Part shown: positions 20,416 to 29,855 of the stretch, in pieces
Numbering within the stretch: position 1 is the first letter of the stretch
How the letters are laid out: each line of letters opens with the position of its first letter
Origin: Planctomycetaceae bacterium
Lineage (GTDB): Bacteria > Planctomycetota > Planctomycetia > Pirellulales > PNKZ01
Assembly (NCBI GenBank): GCA_016793115.1
Contig: JAEUIN010000197.1
Span: forward strand, 1-64,000
Reading direction: 5' to 3'
Length of the DNA: 64,000 nucleotides
Made by a program: the position numbers and the translations under genes
Notes under the pieces: model-generated
What the model was told of the DNA's origin: nothing
The model's database searches: none
The model's input: only the letters and a program-made list of their open reading frames with translations

Positions 20416-22677
20416 ATGATCTCGCGTTCGCGCATGCCGATCGCTGCGCTCGTCGCCGTTTGGGCGTCGGCTTGCGGCTTTGTTTCATTCGTTGGCGCGG
20501 CAAGTCCGCAGAGCGACGTCGCGGCGGCGACGCCTCGGTCGTCGGGCTCGCGAGCCGCTCCGACCGCTGCGCTCAACTTCGAACTCGACGTCATGCCCAT
20601 TCTCACGGTGGCCGGCTGCAACGGCGGCCCGTGTCATGGTAAGTCGCGCGGGCAGAACGGTTTTCAGCTATCGCTCTTAGGGTTCGACGCCGAATTCGAT
20701 TTCAACCAAATCGTCAAACAAGCCCGCGGGCGACGCGTTCGGCCGGCCGCGCCGGACGAAAGTTTGCTGCTCTTGAAGGGAGCGGGGATCGTTTCGCACG
20801 GCGGCGGCGAGCGGCTCGATCCGGCCGGCGAAAACTACGCCGTGATCAAACGTTGGATCGCCGCCGGGCTGCCGCGAGCGACGAGCGCCGATCCCAAGCT
20901 GATCGGCATCGATGTCGCGCCGCGCGAGCGGATTCTGCCGGCGAAGAGCCAAGATCAGCTCAAAGTCACCGCGCGTTATAGCGACGGCTCCGTACGCGAT
21001 GTGACGCGCCTGACGTCGTTTCAATCGAACGACGCCGCCGTCGCGGCCATCGACCAATCGGGGCGGGTGACGGCGGGAGCCTTGCCGGGCGAAACGGCGA
21101 TTATGGCGCGCTACATGAACAACATCGCCGTGTTTAATGTGGCCGTGCCGCTTTCCGGAACGGTTGACAAGCAGCTCTACGCATCGCTGCCGCGACACAA
21201 CTTCCTCGACGACATTGTTTGGAAGCGTTTGGAAAAGCTCGGCATCGTGCCGTCGCCCGCTTGCGACGACGCCACATTTCTGCGCCGCGCTTCGCTCGAC
21301 GTGATCGGCCGCTTACCGACGGCGAACGAAGTCCGCGGCTTCCTCGCCGATAAGGCGCCGGACAAGCGAACGAAACTCGTCGACTCGTTGTTGGCTCGCC
21401 CCGAATACGGCGACTTCTGGGCCAATAAGTGGGCCGATCTGTTGCGGCCGAATCCCTATCGAGTCGGCATCAAGGCGACTTTCGCCTTCGATCAATGGAT
21501 TCGCGAATCGTTCCGCACGAACAAGCCGTACGATCAGTTCGTGCGCGAGTTGGTGTCGGCCCGCGGCAGCACGTTTCGCAACGGCGCCACCGTGCTGTTC
21601 CGCGATCGCCGCACGCCGGAAGAAGTGACGACCATGGTCTGTCAGCTCTTCCTCGGCGTGCGACTCGACTGCGCTCGTTGCCACCACCATCCGTTTGAAG
21701 TCTGGGGCCAGGACGAGTTCTACGGATCGGCCGCCTACTTCAGCCGCGTCGGCTACAAAGGAACCGGCTTGTCGCCGCCGATCTCGGGCAGCGAAGAATT
21801 CGTGTTCGCCGCTCTGACCGGATCGGTCAAGCATCCGATCACCGGCGAGGCGGTCGAGCCGAAGCCGTTGAAGGGGCAAGCCGCGGTCGCCGCCGATCAA
21901 GATCCGCGGGCCGCTTTCGCCGAGTGGATGACGCAGCCGGACAATCCGTATTTCGCCGAAGTCGCCGTGAATCGGATTTGGGCGGATTTGATGGGCCGCG
22001 GCATCGTCGATCCGGTCGACGATTTCCGGGCGACGAATCCTCCCTCGAATCCGGAATTGGTTGCGGCGCTCGCCCGCGAATTTCGCGCGGTGAAGTTCGA
22101 TCAAAAGAAGCTGCTGCGAACGATTCTGACTTCGCACGTCTACGAACTCTCGTCGCTTCCCAATCCGCGCAACAATTGGGATCTAAAAAACTATTCGCGC
22201 CACTATCGCCAACGGATGCGGGCCGAAACGTTGCTCGACGCGATTTGCGACGTGACCCAATCGCCCGAGAAGTTCGACGCCATGCCCGCCGGCGCCCGTT
22301 CGGTGGAGTTGTGGACGCACCGCGTCACTAATCCGTTTCTCGATTCGTTCGGTCGGCCCGACCCGAACCAGGATCCGCCTTGCGAACGCATCTCGGATTC
22401 GACGTTGGTCCAGTCGTTGCACTTGATGAACGCTCCCTCGCTGCATGACAAGGTGACGAAAGAGGCCGGCTTCGTGACGAAGTTGCTGGCACGCGTGAGT
22501 TCGCCGGAGGAGATCGTCGACGAGTTGTATTTATCGACATATTCGCGTTTCCCGATGACGACGGAACGCGCCGCCGCGGCGAAACTCATTCCGACCGATC
22601 CGAAAGAGCGGCGGACGACCGTGGAAGATTTGTTGTGGGCGCTCTTGAATACGCCCGAGTTTACGTTCAAGAACTGA
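20416..22677 (+). CDS. Exported DUF1549/DUF1553 protein with cytochrome-like N-terminus
   Basis: A 753-residue secreted protein typical of planctomycetes. Signal peptide to about residue 30; a cytochrome c-like region with CX4CH (Cys68, Cys73, His74; AGCNGGPCHGK); a BIG2-like Ig domain about 180-260; DUF1549 about 265-480, with a second heme-type CARCH (419-423, LDCARCHHHPFEV); and DUF1553 about 500-745, including LNAPSLHDKV. Function is unknown, though such proteins are usually paired with DUF1501 proteins, and heme binding is plausible. It is the first gene of a three-gene operon (next gene 28 bp downstream). The CX4CH spacing is unusual for covalent heme, so I would not claim that it binds heme. 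Confidence 0.88.
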   Translation: MISRSRMPIAALVAVWASACGFVSFVGAASPQSDVAAATPRSSGSRAAPTAALNFELDVMPILTVAGCNGGPCHGKSRGQNGFQLSLLGFDAEFDFNQIVKQARGRRVRPAAPDESLLLLKGAGIVSHGGGERLDPAGENYAVIKRWIAAGLPRATSADPKLIGIDVAPRERILPAKSQDQLKVTARYSDGSVRDVTRLTSFQSNDAAVAAIDQSGRVTAGALPGETAIMARYMNNIAVFNVAVPLSGTVDKQLYASLPRHNFLDDIVWKRLEKLGIVPSPACDDATFLRRASLDVIGRLPTANEVRGFLADKAPDKRTKLVDSLLARPEYGDFWANKWADLLRPNPYRVGIKATFAFDQWIRESFRTNKPYDQFVRELVSARGSTFRNGATVLFRDRRTPEEVTTMVCQLFLGVRLDCARCHHHPFEVWGQDEFYGSAAYFSRVGYKGTGLSPPISGSEEFVFAALTGSVKHPITGEAVEPKPLKGQAAVAADQDPRAAFAEWMTQPDNPYFAEVAVNRIWADLMGRGIVDPVDDFRATNPPSNPELVAALAREFRAVKFDQKKLLRTILTSHVYELSSLPNPRNNWDLKNYSRHYRQRMRAETLLDAICDVTQSPEKFDAMPAGARSVELWTHRVTNPFLDSFGRPDPNQDPPCERISDSTLVQSLHLMNAPSLHDKVTKEAGFVTKLLARVSSPEEIVDELYLSTYSRFPMTTERAAAAKLIPTDPKERRTTVEDLLWALLNTPEFTFKN

Positions 22678-22705
22678 GTCGCGAATTCGTAACCAGGATC
22701 GACGC

Positions 22706-24064
22706 ATGAACGCTTTGCGCAACTGCGAAGGATGGAGCCGGCGAAACTGCCTGCAACTTGGCCTCGGCGCGCTTGCCGGCGGCGGGTTGACGAACCTGCT
22801 GAGCCTCACGGCCCAAGCCGCGGGAACGCCGAAGATCGCGATCGCCAAGCCGGCGCGCCGTCCGACGTCGTGCATCATGATTTGGCTCGACGGCGGGCCG
22901 TCGCATTTCGAGACGTTCGATCCGAAGCCGGAGGCGCCGCTGGAGATTCGCGGCGAGTTCGAACCGATCGCGACCCGCACGCCCGGCGTATTCTTCTCGG
23001 AGAACATGAAGGCCCTCGCGGGCATCAGCGACAAACTCTGTATCGTGCGCTCGATCTGCCACAATCAAGGCAATCACGGCGCGGGCAACCACTACATGAT
23101 GACCGGCGCGCCGCCGCGGATTCCCGTCGGCTGCGGCGCGTTCGTCAGCTTTCATCCTAGCTTCGGTTCGGTCACGGCGCGCGAGCGCAAAGCGCCGCGC
23201 GGACTTCCCGGCTACTTCTCGATTCCTTCAATTTCCCGTTCGGGCGGGCCGAATTTCCTCGGTGCGAAATACGCGCCGTTCGTCGTGGGCGACGACCCGA
23301 ACCGGGAAACGTTCCGCGTTCGCGACGTCAACCTGCCGGCCGGCCTGACGGACGATCGATTCATGGGCCGCCGTGATTTACGCAAACTCGTCGACACGCT
23401 GCCGCGTTTCGCCGAGGCCGCCGCGGCCGATCCGGTCGCCGCCGTCGATACGAACTACCTACAGGGCTATGAACTTATCTCGTCGGTCGAAGCCCAGCAG
23501 GCGTTCGACGTCGGACGCGAATCGGAGAAGGTCCGCGACGCCTACGGTCGCAACGCCTTTGGACAGCGCTGTTTGCTGGCCCGTCGCTTAGTCGAAGCCG
23601 GCGTGCCGTGGATCACTCTCTACGACGGCGGTTGGGATCATCACTCGGATATTTTCATCAAGTTCCGCAAGGAAGTGCCGACTTTCGAGGCCTCGGTCGC
23701 CGCGCTGGTCAGCGATTTGCATGATCGTGGACTGCTGGATTCGACGCTTGTCGTGATGCTCGGCGAATTCGGTCGTACACCGAAGATTTCAACTCTCTCG
23801 GGTCGCAATACGCCGGGCCGCGATCACTGGGCGAACGCGATGAGCGTGATGTTCGCCGGTTGCGGCGTGCCTGGCGGAACGGTCGTCGGCGCGACCGATC
23901 GCAACGGCTATGCCGCGATTGAGCGCGTCTGTTCGCCGGAGAATTTTGCTTCGACGATCTATCGCAAGCTCGGCATCGATCCCGACAAGATCTACTACAC
24001 CCCGCAAGGTCGTCCGACGCACCTCGTCAGCGACCCGGATCCGATCAAGGAACTCATGGCGTGA
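22706..24064 (+). CDS. DUF1501 protein, Tat-exported
   Basis: A 452-residue DUF1501 protein, a family with a sulfatase/alkaline phosphatase-like fold that is very abundant in planctomycetes. The N-terminus has a twin-arginine-type signal SRRNCLQLGLGALAGGGL. Core motifs: SCIMIWLDGGPSHFETFDPKP near residue 55, LCIVRSICHNQGNHGAGNH (residues about 112-130) and LVVMLGEFGRTPK near 350, then GRDHWANAMSVMFAGCG. These hold the residues that would coordinate metal in the fold. 28 bp after the DUF1549/DUF1553 gene and overlapping the next gene by 4 bp (GTGA), so translationally coupled on both sides. Substrate unknown; sulfated polymers are often guessed for this family but not shown. Confidence 0.9.
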   Translation: MNALRNCEGWSRRNCLQLGLGALAGGGLTNLLSLTAQAAGTPKIAIAKPARRPTSCIMIWLDGGPSHFETFDPKPEAPLEIRGEFEPIATRTPGVFFSENMKALAGISDKLCIVRSICHNQGNHGAGNHYMMTGAPPRIPVGCGAFVSFHPSFGSVTARERKAPRGLPGYFSIPSISRSGGPNFLGAKYAPFVVGDDPNRETFRVRDVNLPAGLTDDRFMGRRDLRKLVDTLPRFAEAAAADPVAAVDTNYLQGYELISSVEAQQAFDVGRESEKVRDAYGRNAFGQRCLLARRLVEAGVPWITLYDGGWDHHSDIFIKFRKEVPTFEASVAALVSDLHDRGLLDSTLVVMLGEFGRTPKISTLSGRNTPGRDHWANAMSVMFAGCGVPGGTVVGATDRNGYAAIERVCSPENFASTIYRKLGIDPDKIYYTPQGRPTHLVSDPDPIKELMA

Positions 24065-25692
24065 CCCGATCGAAAGCGATTCTTTGGGCGGCGCTTTCGA
24101 TCTCGTGGCCGGCGGCGGTTGCGGAGGCCGCGCCGCCGGAATTGAAGTATTTCACGCCGCCGGGTGCGCAACGAGGAACGACGACGGACGTGACCGCCGT
24201 CGGCAAATTCGATGCGTGGCCGGTACGCGGCTGGGTTTCCGGCCAAGGCGTCACTTTAGAGCCTGCGAAAGACAAAGGAAAGTTTAAGCTTGTCGTCGCC
24301 GCCGACGCCGCATCGGGACCGCGCTGGGTGTGCGTGACGAACGACGACGGCGCGAGCGCAGCGCGACCGATCATCATCGGCGCTCTCAGGGAAGTCGCCG
24401 AAAAGGAACCGAACGACGACGACGTTAAGGCTCAAGACGTCGGTAGCGAAACGGTGACGGTAAATGGGGCGCTCGAAAAAGCCGGCGACGTCGACAGTTA
24501 TCGCGTGACGCTTGCCGAGGGCGAGTCGTTCGTCGCCGCAATCGACGCCAACGAGCGACTTGGGGCTCCGGTCGACGCGGTTCTCCAGATCGTTCAGGAC
24601 GGCTTCGTAGTCGCTCAGAGCCACGACGATCGCGGTCTCGACCCGCGCATCGTGTGGACCGCACCGAAAAACGGGAACTATTTCGTTCGGGTGTTCGGGT
24701 TCGCCGCCGATCCCAACTCAAGCATTCGATATCACGGTTCGGCCGACTCGCTCTACCGACTCACTCTGACGACCGGGCCGCTGGCGGAACTGGCGGTGCC
24801 GATTGCGGCGGCCGTCGATTCAAAAACTGACTTTGCGCTGGAATCAGCATCGGGTCGAGCGATTGGCAAGGCCACGCTGCAAGCCTCGCCGTTTGTCGGG
24901 CCGGTAGCGCTACCGGTGCCCGCGGGTTTGGCCGGCGACGCCGTAGTCGAGGTAGTGGACATTCCGACGGCGATGGAGAATTCGCCGACTACGAAAGAAG
25001 CTCCGCAGCGAATCGAACTCCCGGTCGCACTGACGGGGCGGATCAGCGAGGCCGGCGACCGCGACGCGTACGTCATCGCGGCCAAAAAAGGAGAGACTTG
25101 GCGAATTCGCGTTCGCAGCGCGTCGCTGGGATTTGCGGCCGATCCGTTGTTGATCGTCGAAGGGCCCGACGGCAAGCAATTGCTGCGCGTCGACGACGTC
25201 GGTCGCGGAAACGCGGACGTCGACACCGTGTTGAAACCGCAGGCCGACGGCGACTACAAGCTCATCGTCGAAGATTTGTTCGGCGGAGCGAGCGTTCGTC
25301 ATTTGTACTTGCTGGACGTTCGTCAGCCGGATCGCGACTTCACGCTGACGCTTGCGGCCGGAGAGTTTACCACGGCCGTCGGCACGGGCTTGGAGATTCC
25401 CGTGACGATCGAACGCCCGAGCGGGATGACGGCCGATATCGAGGTGCGGATTGACGGGTTGCCGAAGTCGATTCCCGCAGTGAAAACGGTGTCGAATGGA
25501 AAGGGAGACACGGCCAAAAAGGTCGTGCTGAAGGTCAAGTCCGACAAGCCGTTCTCCGGGCCGATTCGTATCGTCGGCGAGGCAAAAGCGTCGGCGGTCG
25601 TCAAACGCGTCGCCGCGGCGACGGTGGCCGGCGTGCCGCGCAGCCGTGTGGAAGAGGCCTGGCTCACGGTGACGCAGGCGAAGAAAAAATAG
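24061..25692 (+). CDS. Exported protein with pre-peptidase C-terminal (PPC) domain(s)
   Basis: A 543-residue secreted protein, GTG start at 24061 overlapping the DUF1501 stop. Signal peptide AILWAALSISWPAAVAEA. It begins PELKYFTPPGAQRGTTTDVTAVG, a frequent planctomycete pattern, and then holds at least two PPC domains: EKEPNDDDVKAQDVGSETVTVNGALEKAGDVDSY (residues about 119-152, wording shortened) and a second region around GRISEAGDRDAYVI. PPC domains are beta sandwiches attached to secreted hydrolases or used for binding. No catalytic domain is visible here. It completes the DUF1549/1553-DUF1501-PPC operon, a recurring planctomycete trio whose joint role is unknown. Convergent with the ECF sigma gene. 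Confidence 0.82.
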   Translation: MTRSKAILWAALSISWPAAVAEAAPPELKYFTPPGAQRGTTTDVTAVGKFDAWPVRGWVSGQGVTLEPAKDKGKFKLVVAADAASGPRWVCVTNDDGASAARPIIIGALREVAEKEPNDDDVKAQDVGSETVTVNGALEKAGDVDSYRVTLAEGESFVAAIDANERLGAPVDAVLQIVQDGFVVAQSHDDRGLDPRIVWTAPKNGNYFVRVFGFAADPNSSIRYHGSADSLYRLTLTTGPLAELAVPIAAAVDSKTDFALESASGRAIGKATLQASPFVGPVALPVPAGLAGDAVVEVVDIPTAMENSPTTKEAPQRIELPVALTGRISEAGDRDAYVIAAKKGETWRIRVRSASLGFAADPLLIVEGPDGKQLLRVDDVGRGNADVDTVLKPQADGDYKLIVEDLFGGASVRHLYLLDVRQPDRDFTLTLAAGEFTTAVGTGLEIPVTIERPSGMTADIEVRIDGLPKSIPAVKTVSNGKGDTAKKVVLKVKSDKPFSGPIRIVGEAKASAVVKRVAAATVAGVPRSRVEEAWLTVTQAKKK

Positions 25693-25702
25693 CCGCGTCG
25701 GG

Positions 25703-26218
25703 TTACGGATCGAGCGCTTTGCGCAATTTCTTGAGGCCGGCCTGCATTCGCGTCAGTACGGTCCCAAGCGGTAGTCCTAACTCGGCGGCGATGTCGATGA
25801 ATTTCTTCTCGTCGTACATCCGCATGCGGACGACTTGCCGCTGCTCCGGCGGCAGCGTGTCGAGCGCTTTGCGGACGCGTTCGACGTCTTCGATGCGGAC
25901 CATGCGCGTCTCGGGACCCGGCGAAGGCGGTTCGCCGGCCGCGGCGATCACGCCGGCCGCGCGGTTCTGCACGGCCTGCTTCCGCTTGACGACGATCGCC
26001 TCGTTGTACGCTACGCGGAACAGCCAGCCTTTGAGCGTCTCCTCGCGGGCAGTGTGGCCGCGCTCGATGGCCTTCGCGAACGTGATCTGCAACACATCGG
26101 CCGCCGTGTTGTGATCGCGCAGGATGCCGATCAGAAAGCGGCGCAATTCCTCGGCGTGTTCGACGAACAGCTGCGCCACGATCCCGGCATCGAGTTTCTT
26201 TTCGGGCTGCTCGTTCAA
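25703..26218 (-). CDS. ECF-family RNA polymerase sigma factor
   Basis: A 171-residue sigma-70-like ECF factor. Region 2 is ELRRFLIGILRDHNTAADVLQITFAKAIE followed by LKGWLFRVAYNEAI, and region 4 is DTLPPEQRQVVRMRMYDEKKFIDIAAEL with GLPLGTVLTRMQAGLKKLR, the promoter -35 reader. The longest frame starts with a TTG at 26218 and no ATG precedes it in frame, so this start is the best choice but uncertain. No anti-sigma or sensor gene is next to it in the window: the upstream gene (MFS transporter) is 115 bp away on the same strand. It therefore may be regulated by an unlinked partner. Confidence 0.85.
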   Translation of the reverse strand: MNEQPEKKLDAGIVAQLFVEHAEELRRFLIGILRDHNTAADVLQITFAKAIERGHTAREETLKGWLFRVAYNEAIVVKRKQAVQNRAAGVIAAAGEPPSPGPETRMVRIEDVERVRKALDTLPPEQRQVVRMRMYDEKKFIDIAAELGLPLGTVLTRMQAGLKKLRKALDP

Positions 26219-26332
26219 GGCGGGCTCAGCGTCGGAACGTCGGGCGAGGCGTGGGTCCGGAGAGGGCGATGCGCCGGTCGGCGAGCCTTCCAGTCTAACA
26301 TCGCATCCCCGACCGATAAAACACGCCGCGCG

Positions 26333-27670
26333 TCAAACAGTTTCAGCGTCGGCCGGCACGATCGGCTTGGCGGCATTGATGCCGGCGGCCGCGATGCCTG
26401 AAACGATAAATCCGGTCATGGCGGCGATAATCGTACCGCGATGATCGGACAACGGACTGGCCGCGTCGGCAAAGTATTGATCGGACCAAAGATAAACATA
26501 GGCCGCGGCGGCGGCTCCGAGGTTGCCGAACATGTTGCCGAATCCGAGCACCGCGCCGACGCTCCGGCCGCCGACGTCTTGTGCGAAGGCCCAAATGCCG
26601 GGAATGCCGAGATCGCAAAAGAACGAAACCGCGGCCAACGCCACGGTCGCGGTCCAGGCGTCGGTCGTTTCGAGCGCAAACAGGTACAGCCCCGCACAGA
26701 GAAAACGCGTGATAACCGTCGGCAGAATTCGTCCCCAGCGAAATCCCCAACGCCGAGTCGTCGCGTCGACGAGCGGGCCGCCGAGCAAGGTTCCAAAGAA
26801 TCCGAGCAGCCAAATGAAGCCGGTCATTTGGCCGCCCGCGACGTCGTCGGCTTGCTTTGCTTCCTTCAGGTAGGTCGGAAGCGTGGTGATGAGAAAGGCC
26901 CAGCCGATGTTAGTGCCGAACTGCGTGACGCACATACACCACATCACCGGACTCATGAACATTTCGTAAATGGGCGCGCGGACCGTGTGAGCGGGCTTCG
27001 CGGCTTCGGGCGGGCGACCGTCTTCGATGAGGTCGACTTCGGCCGCGTTACAGCGAGGATGCTCGCGCGGATCATTGCGAGCCACGATCCAAAACCAGAT
27101 GCCGACGAGTACGCCCACGCCGCCGTAGAGCAACATGATTTGCTGCCAGGGGACGCCCCAGGTCTTGAGGAGCAGCGTCGTCAAGGAAGCGAACACCACG
27201 CCGCCGAAGCGACCGCCGGCCGAAACCAGCGCGCTGGCGCCGCCGCGCTGCGTAATCGGCACCCAGCGGCCGACGAGGCCGCCCGCGGTCGGGTAGGCTC
27301 CGGCCTGCGCGATTCCGAGCAGCAGCCGCACGGCGAACATCATGCCGAAGCCGGTCACGAATCCGCCGAGCGCCGTAAACAGCGACCAGGCGACGACGTA
27401 GAGGGTAAAAGCCTTGCGGCGGCCGATCGAATCGGCGATGGACCCCATCGGCACTTGGCAAAGCGCGTACGAAAAGAAAAACGCGCTGAACGTCGCGGCG
27501 ACATCCGCCTCCGTGAGCTGCAATTCGTCGCGGATCTCTTTGTATTTGAGAATCTCCGCGATGAAAGCCCGATGCAGATAGAGCATAAACGAGGCCACGG
27601 TCATCGCAGCCAAGACGCCGAAGCGGACTCTCGTCGGACGCTCGTTGATTACGGAATCGGTGTAACTCAT
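26333..27670 (-). CDS. MFS transporter, sugar-acid (hexuronate)-like
   Basis: A 445-residue major facilitator with about 12 hydrophobic helices. Loop 2-3 motif GSIADSIGRRK and LLLGIAQAGAYPTAGGLVGRW are typical of the anion:cation symporter branch that takes up hexuronates, gluconate or similar acids. The start ATG at 27670 is close to the preceding YhcH-like gene (3 bp gap on the minus strand), so both are cotranscribed. The pairing with a YhcH/YiaL protein, commonly found in sugar-acid or sialic-acid operons, supports uptake of a sugar acid. Exact substrate cannot be read from the sequence. Confidence 0.85.
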   Translation of the reverse strand: MSYTDSVINERPTRVRFGVLAAMTVASFMLYLHRAFIAEILKYKEIRDELQLTEADVAATFSAFFFSYALCQVPMGSIADSIGRRKAFTLYVVAWSLFTALGGFVTGFGMMFAVRLLLGIAQAGAYPTAGGLVGRWVPITQRGGASALVSAGGRFGGVVFASLTTLLLKTWGVPWQQIMLLYGGVGVLVGIWFWIVARNDPREHPRCNAAEVDLIEDGRPPEAAKPAHTVRAPIYEMFMSPVMWCMCVTQFGTNIGWAFLITTLPTYLKEAKQADDVAGGQMTGFIWLLGFFGTLLGGPLVDATTRRWGFRWGRILPTVITRFLCAGLYLFALETTDAWTATVALAAVSFFCDLGIPGIWAFAQDVGGRSVGAVLGFGNMFGNLGAAAAAYVYLWSDQYFADAASPLSDHRGTIIAAMTGFIVSGIAAAGINAAKPIVPADAETV

Positions 27671-27673
27671 CGA

Positions 27674-28129
27674 CTACTTCCAATCCACGGCGACTTTGAC
27701 GACCGCTTTCACCATGTCCCCCCGGCCCGACAGCGGAGCGTGCGGGTCTTCGGGCCAAAAGATCACGAACTCCTTCGGGTGGAGCGTGAAGTACGACTCC
27801 GGCCGCTCGGCGTAGAAGCCGACTTCGCGGCTCGCTTGATACGGCTCGTCGAGCTGCGCGCAATGGGCAACCGGTCGCCAGCCGATTTCATCTTCGCCGA
27901 AAATCACACACTGGACATCGATGTATTGCTGATGAAACTCCAACTTACGGCGCTCACGGCCTTGCCCCGGCTCGCGCCCGATCATGCAGTGAAGCCGGTC
28001 GCCGTCGATTTCTTGGCGTCCTTGAGGGAGGCTAAGGATGTCGGCGGTCCGCAGGTATGCAAACGCCGCGGCGAACCCGGGATGGAGCGAGGCGTAACGA
28101 TCGGCGTTGTCGAGATGGTCGAGTATCAA
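27674..28129 (-). CDS. YhcH/YjgK/YiaL family (DUF386) protein
   Basis: A 151-residue cupin-like protein. The family motif EFHQQYIDVQCVIFGEDEIGW and the LHPKEFVIFWPEDPHAP segment with metal-binding His/Glu positions are clear. Members act in sugar-acid or sialic-acid metabolism, some as anomerases. It lies upstream of the MFS transporter by 3 bp in the same operon, and 51 bp separate it from the DUF1501 gene on the same strand, which may belong to the unit as well. Assignment to the family is solid; the exact reaction is not known. Confidence 0.87.
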   Translation of the reverse strand: MILDHLDNADRYASLHPGFAAAFAYLRTADILSLPQGRQEIDGDRLHCMIGREPGQGRERRKLEFHQQYIDVQCVIFGEDEIGWRPVAHCAQLDEPYQASREVGFYAERPESYFTLHPKEFVIFWPEDPHAPLSGRGDMVKAVVKVAVDWK

Positions 28130-28180
28130 AGAAAGACCTTTCGGGGAGTCGGCCGGGTGAATAGCCGGTTTCGGAAGTCA

Positions 28181-29620
28181 TCAACCGCGATACAGATCCG
28201 TGATCGGTTTGCCCACAGAGAGCGGAATCGGCCGACCCTGCGGGTCGGTGTAGTGCCCGGCGGGATCGATGCCGAGAGCGGAGTAGATCGTAGCAACGGT
28301 GTCCCAGGGTCCGAAGCGGTCTCCGTCCGGTCGACCGCCATGGTGATCCGATGCGCCGACCACTTTACCGCGGCTCACGCCGGCGCCGGCGAACACGATG
28401 GAGTAGACGTTCGCCCAATGCTTGCGACCGGGGGAACTGCCGGCGAAACGCTTCTCGAGTGCGACGAGCGGCGCCCGCCCAAACTCGCCCAGGCAGACCA
28501 CGAGCGTCGAATCGAGCAGGCCGCGCTGTTCGAGGTCTTCGAGGAGAGCGGAGAAGCCGAGATCGAAACGCGGCATCAGGTGATGCTCAAGGGCCGCGAA
28601 GATATCGTTGTGCGTGTCCCAGCCGTAGGCGTCGGTCGACTCGGGTCGGATGTCTTGTCCACGATTACTCGGGCTCCAGAACACGGTGACGAGCGGTAAG
28701 CCGGCTTCGACGAGCCGGCGGGCCATGAGCAGCGCCTGCCCCGACTGATTGCGACCGTAGCGTTCGCGGGTCTGTTCCGTTTCCAGCGACAGATCAAAGG
28801 CGAGCCGCGATTGCGGAGCGTCGAGCAGCGCCAACGCCTGGGTATAAAGCGATTTCGAGTCGCGCGAGGCCGGCGTATCGGCCAAGTCGCGCGCGTACCG
28901 GTCGAGGCTTTCTTTGAGCGATTGCCGCTCCTGCATCCGTAGCGGCGGCAGATCGGGTTGGGCGGCCAAATCGGGGAGCAACTGAGCACCTTGGGTCACG
29001 TCGCCCAATACCAGCGGCTCGTAGCGATTGCCGAGAAAGCCGGCTTGCTGCCCTGCCGAGGGGAGCGTCGGCGCGAGCAGCGGGCCGTTGAGGTGAACGG
29101 CATCGTATGGGAAGCGTCGGGCCGGACGGGCGGCGTGCAGCACGGCGCCGAGCGTCGGTTCGTCGATCGGCAGCGGCGGCGGATTGCCGGAAATCTTGCG
29201 GTGATACTTGCCGGTCAGCGTCAAGTATGTGGCCGAGCCGTGGTCGAGATCGGCGTGCGACATCGAGCGGACGACCGTGAAGCGATCGGCCAGCTTGGCG
29301 ATTCGCGGCTGGTGTTCGCCGAAGAACGTGCCTGGCACGGACGTCGAAATCGCGCGAAACGCGCCGCGAATCTCCGCCGGAGCCTCCGGCTTCGGATCCC
29401 AAAGCTCAAGTTGGCTTTGCCCGCCGCAGCAATACACGAGTATGACCGACTTCGCTCGACCGAACCCGGGGGCCGTCGGAGAATTCGGTTCGATTGCGCC
29501 GACCCGCGAACGGCGAATGCCCGCAAGTTGAGATGCGAGCGACATACCGAACGGCAGAGCGAGACCGCCGAGGCGAAGAAACTCACGCCGACTGCGATCG
29601 AAGAGCGAGAGCTGATTCAT
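28181..29620 (-). CDS. DUF1501 protein, Tat-exported (second copy)
   Basis: A 479-residue DUF1501 protein with a twin-arginine signal SRREFLRLGGLALPFGMSL (ATG at 29620; the frame is open 23 codons upstream without character). Motifs are SVILVYCCGGQSQLELWDPKPEA (with the metal-site GG in place of the DGG of the other copy), RFTVVRSMSHADLDHGSATY and LVVCLGEFGRAPLVA, ending KHWANVYSIVFAGAGV. Compared with the DUF1501 protein at 22.7 kb the catalytic-region Asp of LDGG is replaced by CGG, as seen often in one branch. It may be cotranscribed with YhcH and MFS genes downstream (51 bp gap). Function not known. Confidence 0.87.
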   Translation of the reverse strand: MNQLSLFDRSRREFLRLGGLALPFGMSLASQLAGIRRSRVGAIEPNSPTAPGFGRAKSVILVYCCGGQSQLELWDPKPEAPAEIRGAFRAISTSVPGTFFGEHQPRIAKLADRFTVVRSMSHADLDHGSATYLTLTGKYHRKISGNPPPLPIDEPTLGAVLHAARPARRFPYDAVHLNGPLLAPTLPSAGQQAGFLGNRYEPLVLGDVTQGAQLLPDLAAQPDLPPLRMQERQSLKESLDRYARDLADTPASRDSKSLYTQALALLDAPQSRLAFDLSLETEQTRERYGRNQSGQALLMARRLVEAGLPLVTVFWSPSNRGQDIRPESTDAYGWDTHNDIFAALEHHLMPRFDLGFSALLEDLEQRGLLDSTLVVCLGEFGRAPLVALEKRFAGSSPGRKHWANVYSIVFAGAGVSRGKVVGASDHHGGRPDGDRFGPWDTVATIYSALGIDPAGHYTDPQGRPIPLSVGKPITDLYRG

Positions 29621-29760
29621 CGGCGGCGAGAACCGAGGCTCGTGGCGGGGCGAAAGCCTCAGTTTATTCGCGTGGCTCGCCAATCGCAAACTGAGCGGCG
29701 GCGAATATCAAATCCGGAAAGCAAACGTCTCTCCAGGCAAACTTCGCTTTCCAGAGGCGC

Positions 29761-29796
29761 AAAAAAAAAACCGCCGTGGGGGTCAACCACGGCGGT
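29761..29796 (-). terminator. Rho-independent terminator on minus strand
   Basis: On the minus strand, CCGCCGTG/CACGGCGG form an 8-bp stem (29771-29778 and 29788-29795) with a 9-nt loop, followed by ten T (the A-run 29761-29770 on the plus strand). It follows the HTH-receiver gene by 60 bp and ends its transcript. Confidence 0.9.
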
Positions 29797-29855
29797 CAAT
29801 ACGAAGGAGCCGGCGATATCGGACAAAGTCGAACGAATCGACGTTTCGAACAAGC

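Noticed and set aside
26441..28699. 752-codon open frame on the plus strand
   Set aside because: It runs antisense to the MFS, YhcH and DUF1501 genes, all of which have clear motifs. Its translation is Arg/His/Gly-rich with no fold.
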